A DNA stretch of 64,000 nt, taken from positions 647,909 through 711,908 of the forward strand of contig NZ_VBUT01000004.1 of assembly GCF_005863245.1 (NCBI RefSeq). The letters are read 5' to 3'. This document shows positions 45,063 through 52,840 of this stretch, piece after piece. The notes beneath the pieces are model-generated. The model was not told the origin of the DNA. It saw nothing but the letters and a program-made list of their open reading frames with translations, and made no database searches. Position 1 is the first letter of the stretch; each line of letters begins with the position of its first letter. This DNA comes from Nocardia cyriacigeorgica. GTDB lineage: Bacteria > Actinomycetota > Actinomycetes > Mycobacteriales > Mycobacteriaceae. Both the position numbers and the translations under genes were made by a program.

Positions 45063-45085
45063 ACCTCAACCGTAATCGAGGTCAA
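45063..45085 (-). promoter_or_regulatory. MerR-type box upstream of the SnoaL-like gene
   Basis: This 23-base site, read on the + strand as ACCTCAACC, three bases, then ATCGAGGTCAA, contains the -35 TTGACC of the reverse strand. A 19-base spacer separates it from the -10-like CATGCT (45055-45060). It is 21/23 identical to the site at 63776-63798. Confidence 0.65.
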
Positions 45086-45103
45086 TAGCTAACCGCACCT
45101 CGC

Positions 45104-45158
45104 GAGAGCTACATGACCGAGGGGTCTTCTCGACGTTTGCCTCAGCCATGTAGCTCTC
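45104..45158. repeat. Dispersed palindrome-ended intergenic element
   Basis: Perfect 12-base inverted ends GAGAGCTACATG (45104-45115) and CATGTAGCTCTC (45147-45158) enclose GGTCTTCTCG and TTGCCTC. It aligns without gaps to the first 57 bases of the 138-bp repeats at 34616 and 34754. It is intergenic, between two genes on the reverse strand. Confidence 0.75.
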
Positions 45159-45265
45159 GGTGGAGCGGGGTGGGCTGAGTCGAGCCGCTGTGCGGGCGAG
45201 CGGCGAACTCTTTCCTGCTGGGCGAGGTGCGGCGCAGTGCAAGCCAGCGTAGCTAGCTCGGCTAG

Positions 45266-46501
45266 CTAGCCAGCCGAAACGAGCCCAATCTCCCGGCAGA
45301 GGTCGTTGACGTCGTTCTTCATCCCGGACGGTGGATTGTGCATCAGGGCGTGCAGCATGTCGCGGGCGTGGCCGTTGTATTTGATGGTCTCGGGCGCGGT
45401 GCGGGCCGACTTGTCCAGCAGCGCGAGCGCGGCTACCGGCTCGTCGCGTTGGTAGTGGGCGCGGGCCACCTCGATGAAATGGCGGCTGCGTCGCGGGACC
45501 GAGGCTATGCGGTCGGCGTCGAACCCGCGGGCCGCTCGGAGTGCTTCGCCGGAGCGACGCAGCTCGACGCCGAGCGTCGTCGCATGGGCGGCCATTACCG
45601 GAACCGAGAACGACGTTTGGATGTGCCGGTAGTCCGGGCCCAGTCGACGGGCGGTGGCCTCGGCTTTCTCCCAGTACGACCAGGCCTCGCCGTGGCGGCC
45701 GCGGCGGGCGTGGACATAGGCGATCTCGGCGTGCAGGGCACCAGCGATGCCGCGCCAGTCATCGGGCGTCTGGTCGCGGTCGAGGTAGGGCTCGAGGCCC
45801 TCGACAGCCGTGCGGGCGAGCGCATCGGCCTCCTCCCACCGGCCCGAGTCCCGTAACGCCTGTGTCATCGCCCATGCGCCGCAGGCGATCACGTAAGGGT
45901 CGTCAGCCTCGTAGCCTTCCGAGAGTGCGCGATCGGCCACCAACCACACGAGCTCCGGCGCGGGCTGGTAGGCCACGTAGAAGTCGGCCAGCTGGTAGAC
46001 CCCCGCGAGGACCCGGCGCGCCGCCCGGCGACTCTCACCACCGGCCCGCACCGCGCCCTGCGCGTCTCTGATCAACCCGGGGAGCAGTCTCCCGAGCTGC
46101 GTCCGGTGGTCCGGGCTGGCGTGCCGAATGGTCCAGGCTTGGCGCAGACGTTGCTCGAGATGAGTGATGTTCGCCGGTCGCGCCGGCGCCGCCAACCGGT
46201 ACTCGGTGAGGGCGGCCTGCACGTCGGTGAGCGCCCCATGTCGTTCCCCGGCGAACACCGCCACTGGGACCGCGTACCCGTTTCCGGTGAGTTCGGCCAG
46301 ATCCGACAGCTCGAGCGCGTGCGCGATCCGCAGCAGCATGGGCAGTCGCGGTGGCTGCAATCTTCCGTTCTCGACTGCCTTCAGCCATTCGGTCGACCGG
46401 CCGAGCAAGCCCGCGAGCACAGTTCGCGACATGCCGGCTCGTTCTCGCAGGCGCTTGATGCGCGCCCCGATCGGCGCATCCTCGATAGGGCTGATCACCA
46501 C
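45266..46501 (-). CDS. XRE-type helix-turn-helix regulator with TPR-like domain
   Basis: About 411 residues. The N-terminal HTH is PIGARIKRLRERAGMSRTVLAGLLGRSTEWLKAVENGR (about 10-47). The remaining 340 residues are helical with repeated A/L-rich hairpins (ADRALSEGYEADDPY, IAYVHARRGRHGEAWSYWEKAE), resembling TPR repeats of actinobacterial signalling regulators. It probably controls the divergent small genes at 46687-47087. The start is GTG 46501 or 46498 with AAGGGA upstream; the frame is open to 46582. Confidence 0.82.
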   Translation of the reverse strand: MVISPIEDAPIGARIKRLRERAGMSRTVLAGLLGRSTEWLKAVENGRLQPPRLPMLLRIAHALELSDLAELTGNGYAVPVAVFAGERHGALTDVQAALTEYRLAAPARPANITHLEQRLRQAWTIRHASPDHRTQLGRLLPGLIRDAQGAVRAGGESRRAARRVLAGVYQLADFYVAYQPAPELVWLVADRALSEGYEADDPYVIACGAWAMTQALRDSGRWEEADALARTAVEGLEPYLDRDQTPDDWRGIAGALHAEIAYVHARRGRHGEAWSYWEKAEATARRLGPDYRHIQTSFSVPVMAAHATTLGVELRRSGEALRAARGFDADRIASVPRRSRHFIEVARAHYQRDEPVAALALLDKSARTAPETIKYNGHARDMLHALMHNPPSGMKNDVNDLCREIGLVSAG

Positions 46502-46686
46502 GGCATCCCTTCCGCTGCTGAAACCCTCTCTCCCAGCGTAGCCCCGGGTACACGCGGTCGAGGTACGAAACGTACCCCTCACCGCCCCTGCGCATTCCTA
46601 CTGTCTGCATCACCGCGCGGCGCCGGGTGCGTGCCCACACCCCGGCGCTGCGCGGACCCAAAAAATCAACAACCGCAGGGGGTTTC

Positions 46687-46959
46687 ATGTCCGACTACAT
46701 CACCGCGTTCGCTGTGTCGAGCACGGTTGCCGTCTTATTGCTCGCCCTGATCTACGTCCTCCCTTACGCCTTCGATGACGACGAACCTCCGATCACCGCG
46801 CGGGCGCCGCGGATGTCGGCGCGGATGGCGCATGCCACGATGCAGTCGCACCGTCGGTGCAGCATCGATAGTTGCCCGCATAAGCGGGATGCGTACCGAA
46901 CTCTGGTCGCGGTGGGGGCGATCGTTCCGGATCAGCGGGCCGAACGGTTCGTGCGGTGA
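46687..46959 (+). CDS. Small single-pass membrane protein
   Basis: A 90-residue protein with one N-terminal transmembrane helix (AFAVSSTVAVLLLALIYVLPYAF, about residues 6-28). The cytoplasmic or external tail contains a possible metal site (RCSIDSCPHKRDAYRTL). The ending GAIVPDQRAERFVR is typical of small Nocardia/Streptomyces proteins paired with XRE regulators. ATG 46687 lies near CAGGGGG. The stop overlaps the next start (GTGA at 46956-46959). The function is unknown. Confidence 0.72.
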   Translation: MSDYITAFAVSSTVAVLLLALIYVLPYAFDDDEPPITARAPRMSARMAHATMQSHRRCSIDSCPHKRDAYRTLVAVGAIVPDQRAERFVR

Positions 46960-47087
46960 GCGAGTCGCGTGGGTGGGTGCAGTGGGATGACGGCACCTGG
47001 TCGACGCTCGACGAATACGGCATGCCGGGTGAGCGGCGCACGCTCGAAGAGATTCTCCAGGCGTGGGAACGTGGCGAACCGGTGTGA
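46956..47087 (+). CDS. 43-residue acidic small protein
   Basis: A short ORF of 43 residues (MSESRGWVQWDDGTWSTL..., ending EILQAWERGEPV) that overlaps the preceding gene by 4 bases as GTGA, so translational coupling is likely. It is Trp- and acid-rich with no recognised domain. The overlap, good codon use and clean stop support it as real. It would be the second gene of the small operon divergent from the XRE regulator. Confidence 0.6.
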   Translation: MSESRGWVQWDDGTWSTLDEYGMPGERRTLEEILQAWERGEPV

Positions 47088-47227
47088 CGAGCGTCGACAT
47101 GTGACGATTCGTCCTGTTCAGGGCAATAACTGAGGATTGCCTAATTCGATGGACGTTCATCTTGCCGTAGCCTTCGAATCGCCCTGGTGGTTTAGCGTGC
47201 GCCCGTCGGCTTGATCCAGGAGGCACC

Positions 47228-49273
47228 GTGAGCTTCACCCCACTCGCCCTGTTCGTGCAGCACGACGGCACATCGTCGCGCTCCGCGGTTACCTGCGCCT
47301 ACAAGTGCGGTAACGCGTGCTTCCACGAGGTCTCCAACAAGTCCTCGGGCGAATATTTCGGCGACATCGTCTCGGCGATGTCGCGGCGCGGGGTGCTCAA
47401 GGGTGGCGCGGCCGCGGTGCTCGCGGTGGGCGCCGGAAGTTTGCTCGCGGCTTGCGGTGACGACGGCGCCGAGGCGGCATCGAATTCCGAGGCCGGGTCG
47501 GGCACCGCGTTCACACCGGTGGCACCCAATAAAGAAGATGCCGTTGTCGTGCCGGAGGGCTACGAACAGGGTGTGGTGATCCGCTGGGGCGATCCGATCT
47601 TCCCCGACGCGCCGCAATTCGATTTCGACAATCAGACCGCCGCCGCGCAGGCCAAACAGTTCGGCTACAACAACGATTTCGCCGCGCTGCTGCCGATCGA
47701 AGGCCAGGCCAACCGTTACCTGCTGGTGGTCAATCACGAATACACCACCGAACCGTTCATGTTCAAAGGCTTCAACGGCGACACCATGACGCCCGAACAG
47801 TTCGGCATCGCCATTGCCGCGCACGGGCTTTCGGTGGTCGAGGTGGCAGGTGAAACCGGTTCGGGCAAGCTCACCCCGGCGTTCGGGAAATACAACCGCC
47901 GCATTACCGCCGACACCGAATTCCTGCTCACCGGCCCGGCCGCGGGCAGCGATTTCGTGAAGACCTCCGCCGACCCCACCGGCACCAAGGTCGCCGGCAC
48001 CTTCGCCAACTGTGCCGGCGGGGTAACTCCTTGGGGCACCGTGCTTTCCGGTGAAGAGAACTTCAACGGCTATTTCGTGGGCAAACCCGCCGATCCCGTT
48101 GCTGCCGAACGTGCCGAGCGCTATGGCGTCGGCGAAGTCGATTCCCCGCATTTCTGGGAGAAGTTCGACAAGCGTTTCGATGTGGCGCAGGAACCCAACG
48201 AGTCCAACCGCTTCGGCTACGTCGTCGAAATCGACCCGTGGGATCCTGCGTCCACCCCGGTCAAGCATTCCGCGCTGGGCCGCAACAAGCACGAGTCGGC
48301 CAATATTCACGTCACCGATGACGGCACCGTGGTCGCCTACAGCGGCGACGACGAGCGGTTCGAGTACATGTACAAATTCGTCTCGTCCCGCAAGATCCAG
48401 CCCGGCACCGGCGCGGCGAGCCGCCGCCACAACATGACCATCCTCGACGCGGGCACCTTGTACGTCGCCAAGCTCACCGGCGATCACCCCGACCGCATCG
48501 ACGGCTCCGGCAATGTGCCCTCCGACCAGGGCTTCACGGGCAAGGGTCAGTGGATTCCGCTCCTGGAGACCGCCGAGGACGGCAGCGCGAAATCGCTGGT
48601 CGAAGGCATGACGGCGCCGGAAGTCGCGGTGTTCACCCGGCTGGCCGGCGACAAGGTGGGCGCCACCAAGATGGACCGCCCGGAGGACTTCGAGGCCAAC
48701 CCGAAGACCGGCAAGGTCTACGTCGCGCTGACCAACAACAGCAAGCGCGGCGAAGACGGTAAGGCCGGCGTCGACGAGGCCAACCCGCGGATCAAGAACA
48801 AGAACGGCCAGATCCTCGAGATCGTCGACGATCACAAGGGCACCGAGTTCACCTGGTCGCTGCTGCTGGTGTGCGGCGACCCGGCCGCCGCCGACACCTA
48901 CTACGGCGGGTTCGACAAGACCAAGGTCAGCCCGATCTCCTGCCCGGACAATGTGGCTTTCGACCCGTACGGCAACCTGTGGATCTCCACCGACGGCAAC
49001 GCGCTGAAATCCAACGACGGCCTGTTCGCGGTGACGCTGGAGGGTGAGCGTCGCGGCGAGACCAAGCAGTTCCTCACCGTGCCCGCCGGCGGCGAGACCT
49101 GCGGGCCGGTCATCACCGAGCAGCGGGTGCTGGTGTGCGTGCAGCATCCGGGCGAAGAGGACGGGGCGTCGGCCGACGCGCCCGTCTCGCACTGGCCCGA
49201 TGGGGGTGACACCCAGCCGCGTCCGTCGGTGGTCGCGGTGTGGAAGGCCGACGGCGGCCGCATCGGGATCTAG
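47228..49273 (+). CDS. PhoX family (DUF839) phosphatase, Tat-exported lipoprotein
   Basis: A 681-residue secreted phosphatase. A cytoplasmic leader of 50 residues contains the conserved CAYKCGNAC motif (23-31) and is followed by a twin-arginine signal SRRGVLKGG (52-60) and lipobox LLAAC (Cys76). The mature part shows PhoX features: YLLVVNHEYTTEPF, NCAGGVTPWGTVLSGEENFNGYF and PDNVAFDPYGNLWISTDG. Calcium/iron-dependent PhoX releases phosphate from organic esters outside the cell. GTG 47228 follows GGAGG. GTTCATC at 47155 might be a half PHO-box, but the repeat is not convincing. Confidence 0.92.
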   Translation: MSFTPLALFVQHDGTSSRSAVTCAYKCGNACFHEVSNKSSGEYFGDIVSAMSRRGVLKGGAAAVLAVGAGSLLAACGDDGAEAASNSEAGSGTAFTPVAPNKEDAVVVPEGYEQGVVIRWGDPIFPDAPQFDFDNQTAAAQAKQFGYNNDFAALLPIEGQANRYLLVVNHEYTTEPFMFKGFNGDTMTPEQFGIAIAAHGLSVVEVAGETGSGKLTPAFGKYNRRITADTEFLLTGPAAGSDFVKTSADPTGTKVAGTFANCAGGVTPWGTVLSGEENFNGYFVGKPADPVAAERAERYGVGEVDSPHFWEKFDKRFDVAQEPNESNRFGYVVEIDPWDPASTPVKHSALGRNKHESANIHVTDDGTVVAYSGDDERFEYMYKFVSSRKIQPGTGAASRRHNMTILDAGTLYVAKLTGDHPDRIDGSGNVPSDQGFTGKGQWIPLLETAEDGSAKSLVEGMTAPEVAVFTRLAGDKVGATKMDRPEDFEANPKTGKVYVALTNNSKRGEDGKAGVDEANPRIKNKNGQILEIVDDHKGTEFTWSLLLVCGDPAAADTYYGGFDKTKVSPISCPDNVAFDPYGNLWISTDGNALKSNDGLFAVTLEGERRGETKQFLTVPAGGETCGPVITEQRVLVCVQHPGEEDGASADAPVSHWPDGGDTQPRPSVVAVWKADGGRIGI

Positions 49274-49274
49274 C

Positions 49275-50018
49275 TCAGCTGCTGCCGAACAGCCCGGCCA
49301 TGTTCGCGAACTGCGCGAAATTGCCCTGCGCCCCGCTGTAGACGTTCACATCGGTACCACCGGCGATGCCCGGCACCGACCCGCTGTCGGTGGTCTGCCA
49401 GAACGTCCACGCGGGCCAATCACCCGGCACCTCCGGCTGTGGATTGCCGCGATAGTCGGCGATCCACAGCGGGTACCGGTGGAACTGATTGCTGTCGGCC
49501 ATCGCCGTGCGCCAGAAGTTCGGGTACGTGTAGATGATCGGCACCCGCCCGGTGAGCGCCTGGACGGTGTTGAGGTAGCGGTGCGTCCAGTCGATCAGCG
49601 CGGCCGGCGCCAGCCCACCCGAATCCTCCAGGTCCAGCACCGGCGGCAGATCCAGCGGCCCGTTCTGCCCGAGCACCACCGCCGCGTACATCGCGGCCTG
49701 CGGTTCCGGCGGCAGCTGCGGCCGCGCGTAATGGTAGGTGCCCCGCGCCACCCCCGCCGCCCGCATCAACACGCTGTCCGGCACGAAATACGGGTTGATA
49801 TAGCTGAGCCCCTCGGTCGCCTTCACCATCGCGAAGTCGTGCCCGGCCCGCTTCACCGCGAACCAGTCGATCATCCGCCCATCGATGTGCTGCCACGACG
49901 ACACATCCGGCCCGGTCTGCTCGGCCTGCACCGCGGGCATGGTCGCAGTGAGAACTCCGCCCGCGATGAAGGCGGACAACGCAAGCTTGCAGGTCGCTCT
50001 CCAGCGGGTACTTTCCAT
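49275..50018 (-). CDS. Secreted GH25 lysozyme
   Basis: A 247-residue protein with a signal peptide (about 1-32, cleavage after AVQA) and a GH25 muramidase domain. Motifs are GPDVSSWQ with the N-terminal catalytic Asp38, FAMVKATEG, RGTYHYARPQ and the acidic PPVLDLEDSGG pair, then IIYTYPNFWR and PAWTFWQTTDSG. It cleaves peptidoglycan between MurNAc and GlcNAc, for wall remodelling or attack. TATCGT 8 bases before ATG 50018 suggests a leaderless transcript. It is convergent with phoX, 1 base apart. Confidence 0.93.
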   Translation of the reverse strand: MESTRWRATCKLALSAFIAGGVLTATMPAVQAEQTGPDVSSWQHIDGRMIDWFAVKRAGHDFAMVKATEGLSYINPYFVPDSVLMRAAGVARGTYHYARPQLPPEPQAAMYAAVVLGQNGPLDLPPVLDLEDSGGLAPAALIDWTHRYLNTVQALTGRVPIIYTYPNFWRTAMADSNQFHRYPLWIADYRGNPQPEVPGDWPAWTFWQTTDSGSVPGIAGGTDVNVYSGAQGNFAQFANMAGLFGSS

Positions 50019-50168
50019 GCCGACTGACGATAGCCACTCGGTGAAGATGTGACCAGTGTTACATCTGATGTCTTGCTAGCTGTCCACTGGTGAGTGGTCT
50101 CTTGGCCAACCGTCGAGTGACTCACCGGATTCGGAATCGATGCCCGACCGACCGTAAACTTCCCGCTC

Positions 50169-50723
50169 ATGCTGACAGCGTGGGGGGACGAAAGTGGTTC
50201 TCAGCCAAGTCGTGACCCCGACACCTACCTCGTCGCGGCAGTGCTGATCGACAGCGGCGATGTGCCACCCGTCCGCTCCGCGATGGACGCGCTGCGATTG
50301 CCCGACGAGAAGAAGGTCCACTGGCACTCCAGCACGGACAGCCGACGAGAGGACTTGGTCGCCGCATTGGTCGACATCCCCGCCATGAGTGTCGTGGTTG
50401 TTCACCACCAGGCCCGAGCCGGCGATCGTCGTCATCGTCGGAAATGCCTCGAATACCTCTTTCCTGAGCTGGCGCGGATGCCATGTGACCAGCTCACCCT
50501 CGAGTCGCGTGGCCCCCAGGACAATAGTGACCTCGACCTGGTGCAGAAGTTTCGATCCCGAAAAATCATCGGAAGCGGGTTTCGGGTGAATCATCTTGCT
50601 GGACCCGCGGAGCCCATGCTGTGGATCGCCGATGTGGTCTGCGGGGCGGTCGTCCAATACCGGGTCGGCAACCCGCGATATCTCGACAAGTTGGGCGGCT
50701 TGGTGGACATTCACCACTTGTGA
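50169..50723 (+). CDS. DUF3800-like protein
   Basis: A 184-residue protein opening with TAWGDESGSQPSRDPDTYLVAAVLI, the DES-G motif of the DUF3800 RNase H-like fold. VHWHSSTD and a C-terminal WIADVVCGAVVQY region are also typical. Such proteins are often carried on mobile or defence islands and are predicted nucleases, but activity is unproven. TAAACT 8 bases before ATG 50169 suggests leaderless expression. It converges on an XRE-ImmA/IrrE gene. It is slightly shorter than most family members. Confidence 0.75.
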   Translation: MLTAWGDESGSQPSRDPDTYLVAAVLIDSGDVPPVRSAMDALRLPDEKKVHWHSSTDSRREDLVAALVDIPAMSVVVVHHQARAGDRRHRRKCLEYLFPELARMPCDQLTLESRGPQDNSDLDLVQKFRSRKIIGSGFRVNHLAGPAEPMLWIADVVCGAVVQYRVGNPRYLDKLGGLVDIHHL

Positions 50724-50847
50724 ACCGAGCTCGGAAATAGCGCGAGCCGTGGGCCTCGTCGTCCGGCGAGATCTCCCACGGCTCACTTCCAGCCCCACCG
50801 CAATGGGGCGGCATTGGTTGCATGCTAGCAGAGCTGGGTCCGGCTGG

Positions 50848-51957
50848 CTATGCGAGCTCAGGGCTCCAAGGCCGTTCGTCGACGAGTCCTAGATCCTGTG
50901 CCGAGATCTGGCCGTGCATCATCTCCACAGCGCGAGCAGCGGTGATCAGATCTCCGCGCCACGCTCTGAGTACGGCATCTGCGTAGCTGGGTGGCACGCG
51001 GATGCGTTCGAAGTCGGGTAGCGGGGTCCATCCGACGGCCTGCATCATCTCCGCGTGGGTCGGGGTCGGGCCGGATCGCAATGTCGCAGCACCCTGGCGA
51101 TCGATCAGCCCTGCCACCTCTGCCTGTCTAATCGTCAGGGTCCATGAAGTGCGGTAGCGAGCCGCGAGCCCGACGAGGGCCGTTCGCAGCTCGGCGGCTT
51201 CGGGATCGTGCTGCCGAACTGCCTGCGTGGGCAGTAGAAGTTCGGCGGCGAAGGCGTCGATCACCGCTTCACGCTCGGACCTGGCTGCCGCAACGCCGCC
51301 GCCGAGGTCGCTCGAGTATTCGTCACCGAGCACCATGTGGCCGAGTTCGTGGGCTGCCGTAGCGCGTCGGCGACCGGGATCGCCGTCCTTGCTGACGACT
51401 GCGACCGCGAGATCGTCTTCGATCAGTGAGGCCCCCTCGCCTGGAACGTCGACAACGAGCACCAACTGTCCGGCCTTCTCGCAGACCGCCATCATGGTGG
51501 CGATGGGTTCGACATCCAGACCCAGTTCCCGTCGAAGCCATTGTGCGGCCGCGCGAGCGTCGTCAGCCGTTTCCACGGGGCCCGCGTAGTGCCGCGTTGC
51601 CGGGCGCTCCATGCCGAACCCGATGGCGTCGTGCACATCGCGCAACCAGCTGCTCAGCGCCGATTCGATGCGATAAGAAATCCGTGCGGTCTGCGTGTCC
51701 GTGTCGTCGACCAGCGGTGTTCGTCGGGAGATCACTTCGGGCTGAGGGAACAGGAAATGTCCGATAGGCATCCCGAGGGCCGCCGCGAGTTTGCTCAGTT
51801 CGACCGCATTGATCTGGCGACTGCCTGCCTCGATTTTGGCGATCTTGCTGCGCTCGAGCCCTACGCGATCTGCGAGTTGGCCCTGCGAGAGTTCGGCGGC
51901 AAGCCGGCTCTCACGCACACGCTCGCCGATCTCTGCCCACACGCGGTCATCCGACAT
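50848..51957 (-). CDS. XRE regulator fused to ImmA/IrrE metallopeptidase
   Basis: About 369 residues. The HTH domain spans about 8-62 (IGERVRESRLAAELSQGQLADRVGLERSKIAKIEAG). The zinc peptidase motif HELGH is at 203-207 in TAAHELGHMVLGDE. These proteins act as protease-regulators of mobile elements or stress genes, cleaving a repressor partner. No separate repressor partner is next to it. The ATG at 51957 is preferred over ATG 51975 because a palindrome (51959-51973) sits between them and CAATAT just upstream is a plausible -10. Confidence 0.87.
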   Translation of the reverse strand: MSDDRVWAEIGERVRESRLAAELSQGQLADRVGLERSKIAKIEAGSRQINAVELSKLAAALGMPIGHFLFPQPEVISRRTPLVDDTDTQTARISYRIESALSSWLRDVHDAIGFGMERPATRHYAGPVETADDARAAAQWLRRELGLDVEPIATMMAVCEKAGQLVLVVDVPGEGASLIEDDLAVAVVSKDGDPGRRRATAAHELGHMVLGDEYSSDLGGGVAAARSEREAVIDAFAAELLLPTQAVRQHDPEAAELRTALVGLAARYRTSWTLTIRQAEVAGLIDRQGAATLRSGPTPTHAEMMQAVGWTPLPDFERIRVPPSYADAVLRAWRGDLITAARAVEMMHGQISAQDLGLVDERPWSPELA

Positions 51958-51958
51958 G

Positions 51959-51973
51959 GTGCGATTTTCGCAC
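51959..51973. promoter_or_regulatory. Operator palindrome at the XRE-ImmA gene start
   Basis: GTGCGA-ttt-TCGCAC is a perfect inverted repeat immediately upstream of ATG 51957, and the likely autoregulatory site of the XRE domain protein. Confidence 0.6.
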
Positions 51974-52106
51974 ATATTGTGTGTTCGGTCACTGGTCTGT
52001 GGAAAACGACAACGCGGTGCCGGCGAAGAAAAGTCAGGCCTTGTGCGTCGTCAGCGACGCAAGCCGCGATCGGACACGTGGGTCAGACCTTTGTGAACCC
52101 GGGCGC

Positions 52107-52514
52107 TCAGACCGCGGGCTGGCAGGTGTCGCGCAGGGAGCAGGCTCCGCAGGAGTTGCCGCAACCGCCGGTCTCGGCGGGTGGGGCGAGGGCGGCGGCG
52201 GCTCGGGCTCCGGCGGTGGCGCCTGCGCCGAGGGTGAACAGCGCGATCACGCCGACGCCGAGGGCCACCAGGACGACGGCGAAGCCGCCGGCGGCGATGG
52301 TGACGAGTCCGCCGCAGAACAGCAGGGCGCCCGCGGCGAGGGAGGTGGGGGCGGCGACGCGGTTGGCGACGCGGAAGACCTCGTCGGTGCTCAGCGCCTC
52401 ATCGGTGTGCACGCCGACGAACCGGTTGCGTGGCAGTTTGCCCGCCAGTCCCAGCACGCCGATCGCCAGCGCTACCGCGGCCAGCAGGAACAGGATGATG
52501 GGGACGACAACCAC
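52107..52514 (-). CDS. SdpI-like membrane protein with Cys-rich tail
   Basis: A 135-residue protein. The N-terminal half is SdpI/YhfL-like: [33 protein letters not shown], where the NRFVG(V/I)RT-like segment is the family signature. Two more helices follow ([21 protein letters not shown] and [18 protein letters not shown]). The last 20 residues carry four cysteines ([16 protein letters not shown]), a possible metal or disulfide tail. It corresponds by position to Rv0039c near leuS, from memory. The function is unknown. GTG 52514 follows a possible small upstream ORF by 9 bases. Confidence 0.8.
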   Translation of the reverse strand: MVVVPIILFLLAAVALAIGVLGLAGKLPRNRFVGVHTDEALSTDEVFRVANRVAAPTSLAAGALLFCGGLVTIAAGGFAVVLVALGVGVIALFTLGAGATAGARAAAALAPPAETGGCGNSCGACSLRDTCQPAV

Positions 52515-52523
52515 CCGAGCAGG

Positions 52524-52673
52524 CTACCGCAGGGCCTCCCACCAGCGGTCCGCCGCTCCCCGGTGATGCGGGCAATCGTGGTCGGCATCACGCGGGCAAG
52601 GAACTCGGCGCGCCACCTCGTGGCCGTCGGTGCGCCGCCATCGTGCCCGCGACCATCGCGCCGCTGCCACCAT
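52524..52673 (-). CDS. Possible small Cys/His protein upstream of the SdpI-like gene
   Basis: A 49-residue ORF starting [20 protein letters not shown] and ending [12 protein letters not shown]...RWWEALR. The CPxxxxHxCPHH pattern could bind a metal. It ends 9 bases before the SdpI-like start on the same strand, which suggests an operon. No family is recognised and the start is arbitrary, as the frame stays open upstream. It could be chance in GC-rich DNA. Confidence 0.38.
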   Translation of the reverse strand: MVAAARWSRARWRRTDGHEVARRVPCPRDADHDCPHHRGAADRWWEALR

Positions 52674-52840
52674 CGTGCGGTTGCTGCCGCCATCACGGCG
52701 ATCATCGACCCATAGGCGCGCCCACTCGACAGCCGAGCCGGCGAATGCCGCGACAGCCCCTTTTGGGGTTGTCAAGTCCCAGGTCTTACCCTGTTCGACG
52801 ACGATATTTCTCCCGATCGGCGAGCAAAGAAGGCAGAACC
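52674..52840 (+). promoter_or_regulatory. leuS leader/promoter region
   Basis: The leuS promoter should lie here. A candidate pair is TTGGGG (52763-52768) and TACCCT (52787-52792) with an 18-base spacer, leaving a leader of about 40 bases. No T-box, Leu-codon leader peptide or attenuator hairpin was seen. Confidence 0.4.

Noticed and set aside
45251..45269. TAGCTAG / CTAGCTA hairpin at the end of the XRE regulator gene
   Set aside because: The stem is only 7 bp, overlaps the stop codon and consists of simple repeats. A terminator role cannot be supported.
47116..47161. PHO box upstream of phoX (GTTCAGG and GTTCATC)
   Set aside because: The two half-sites are 39 bases apart rather than in an 11-base direct repeat, so they are not convincing.
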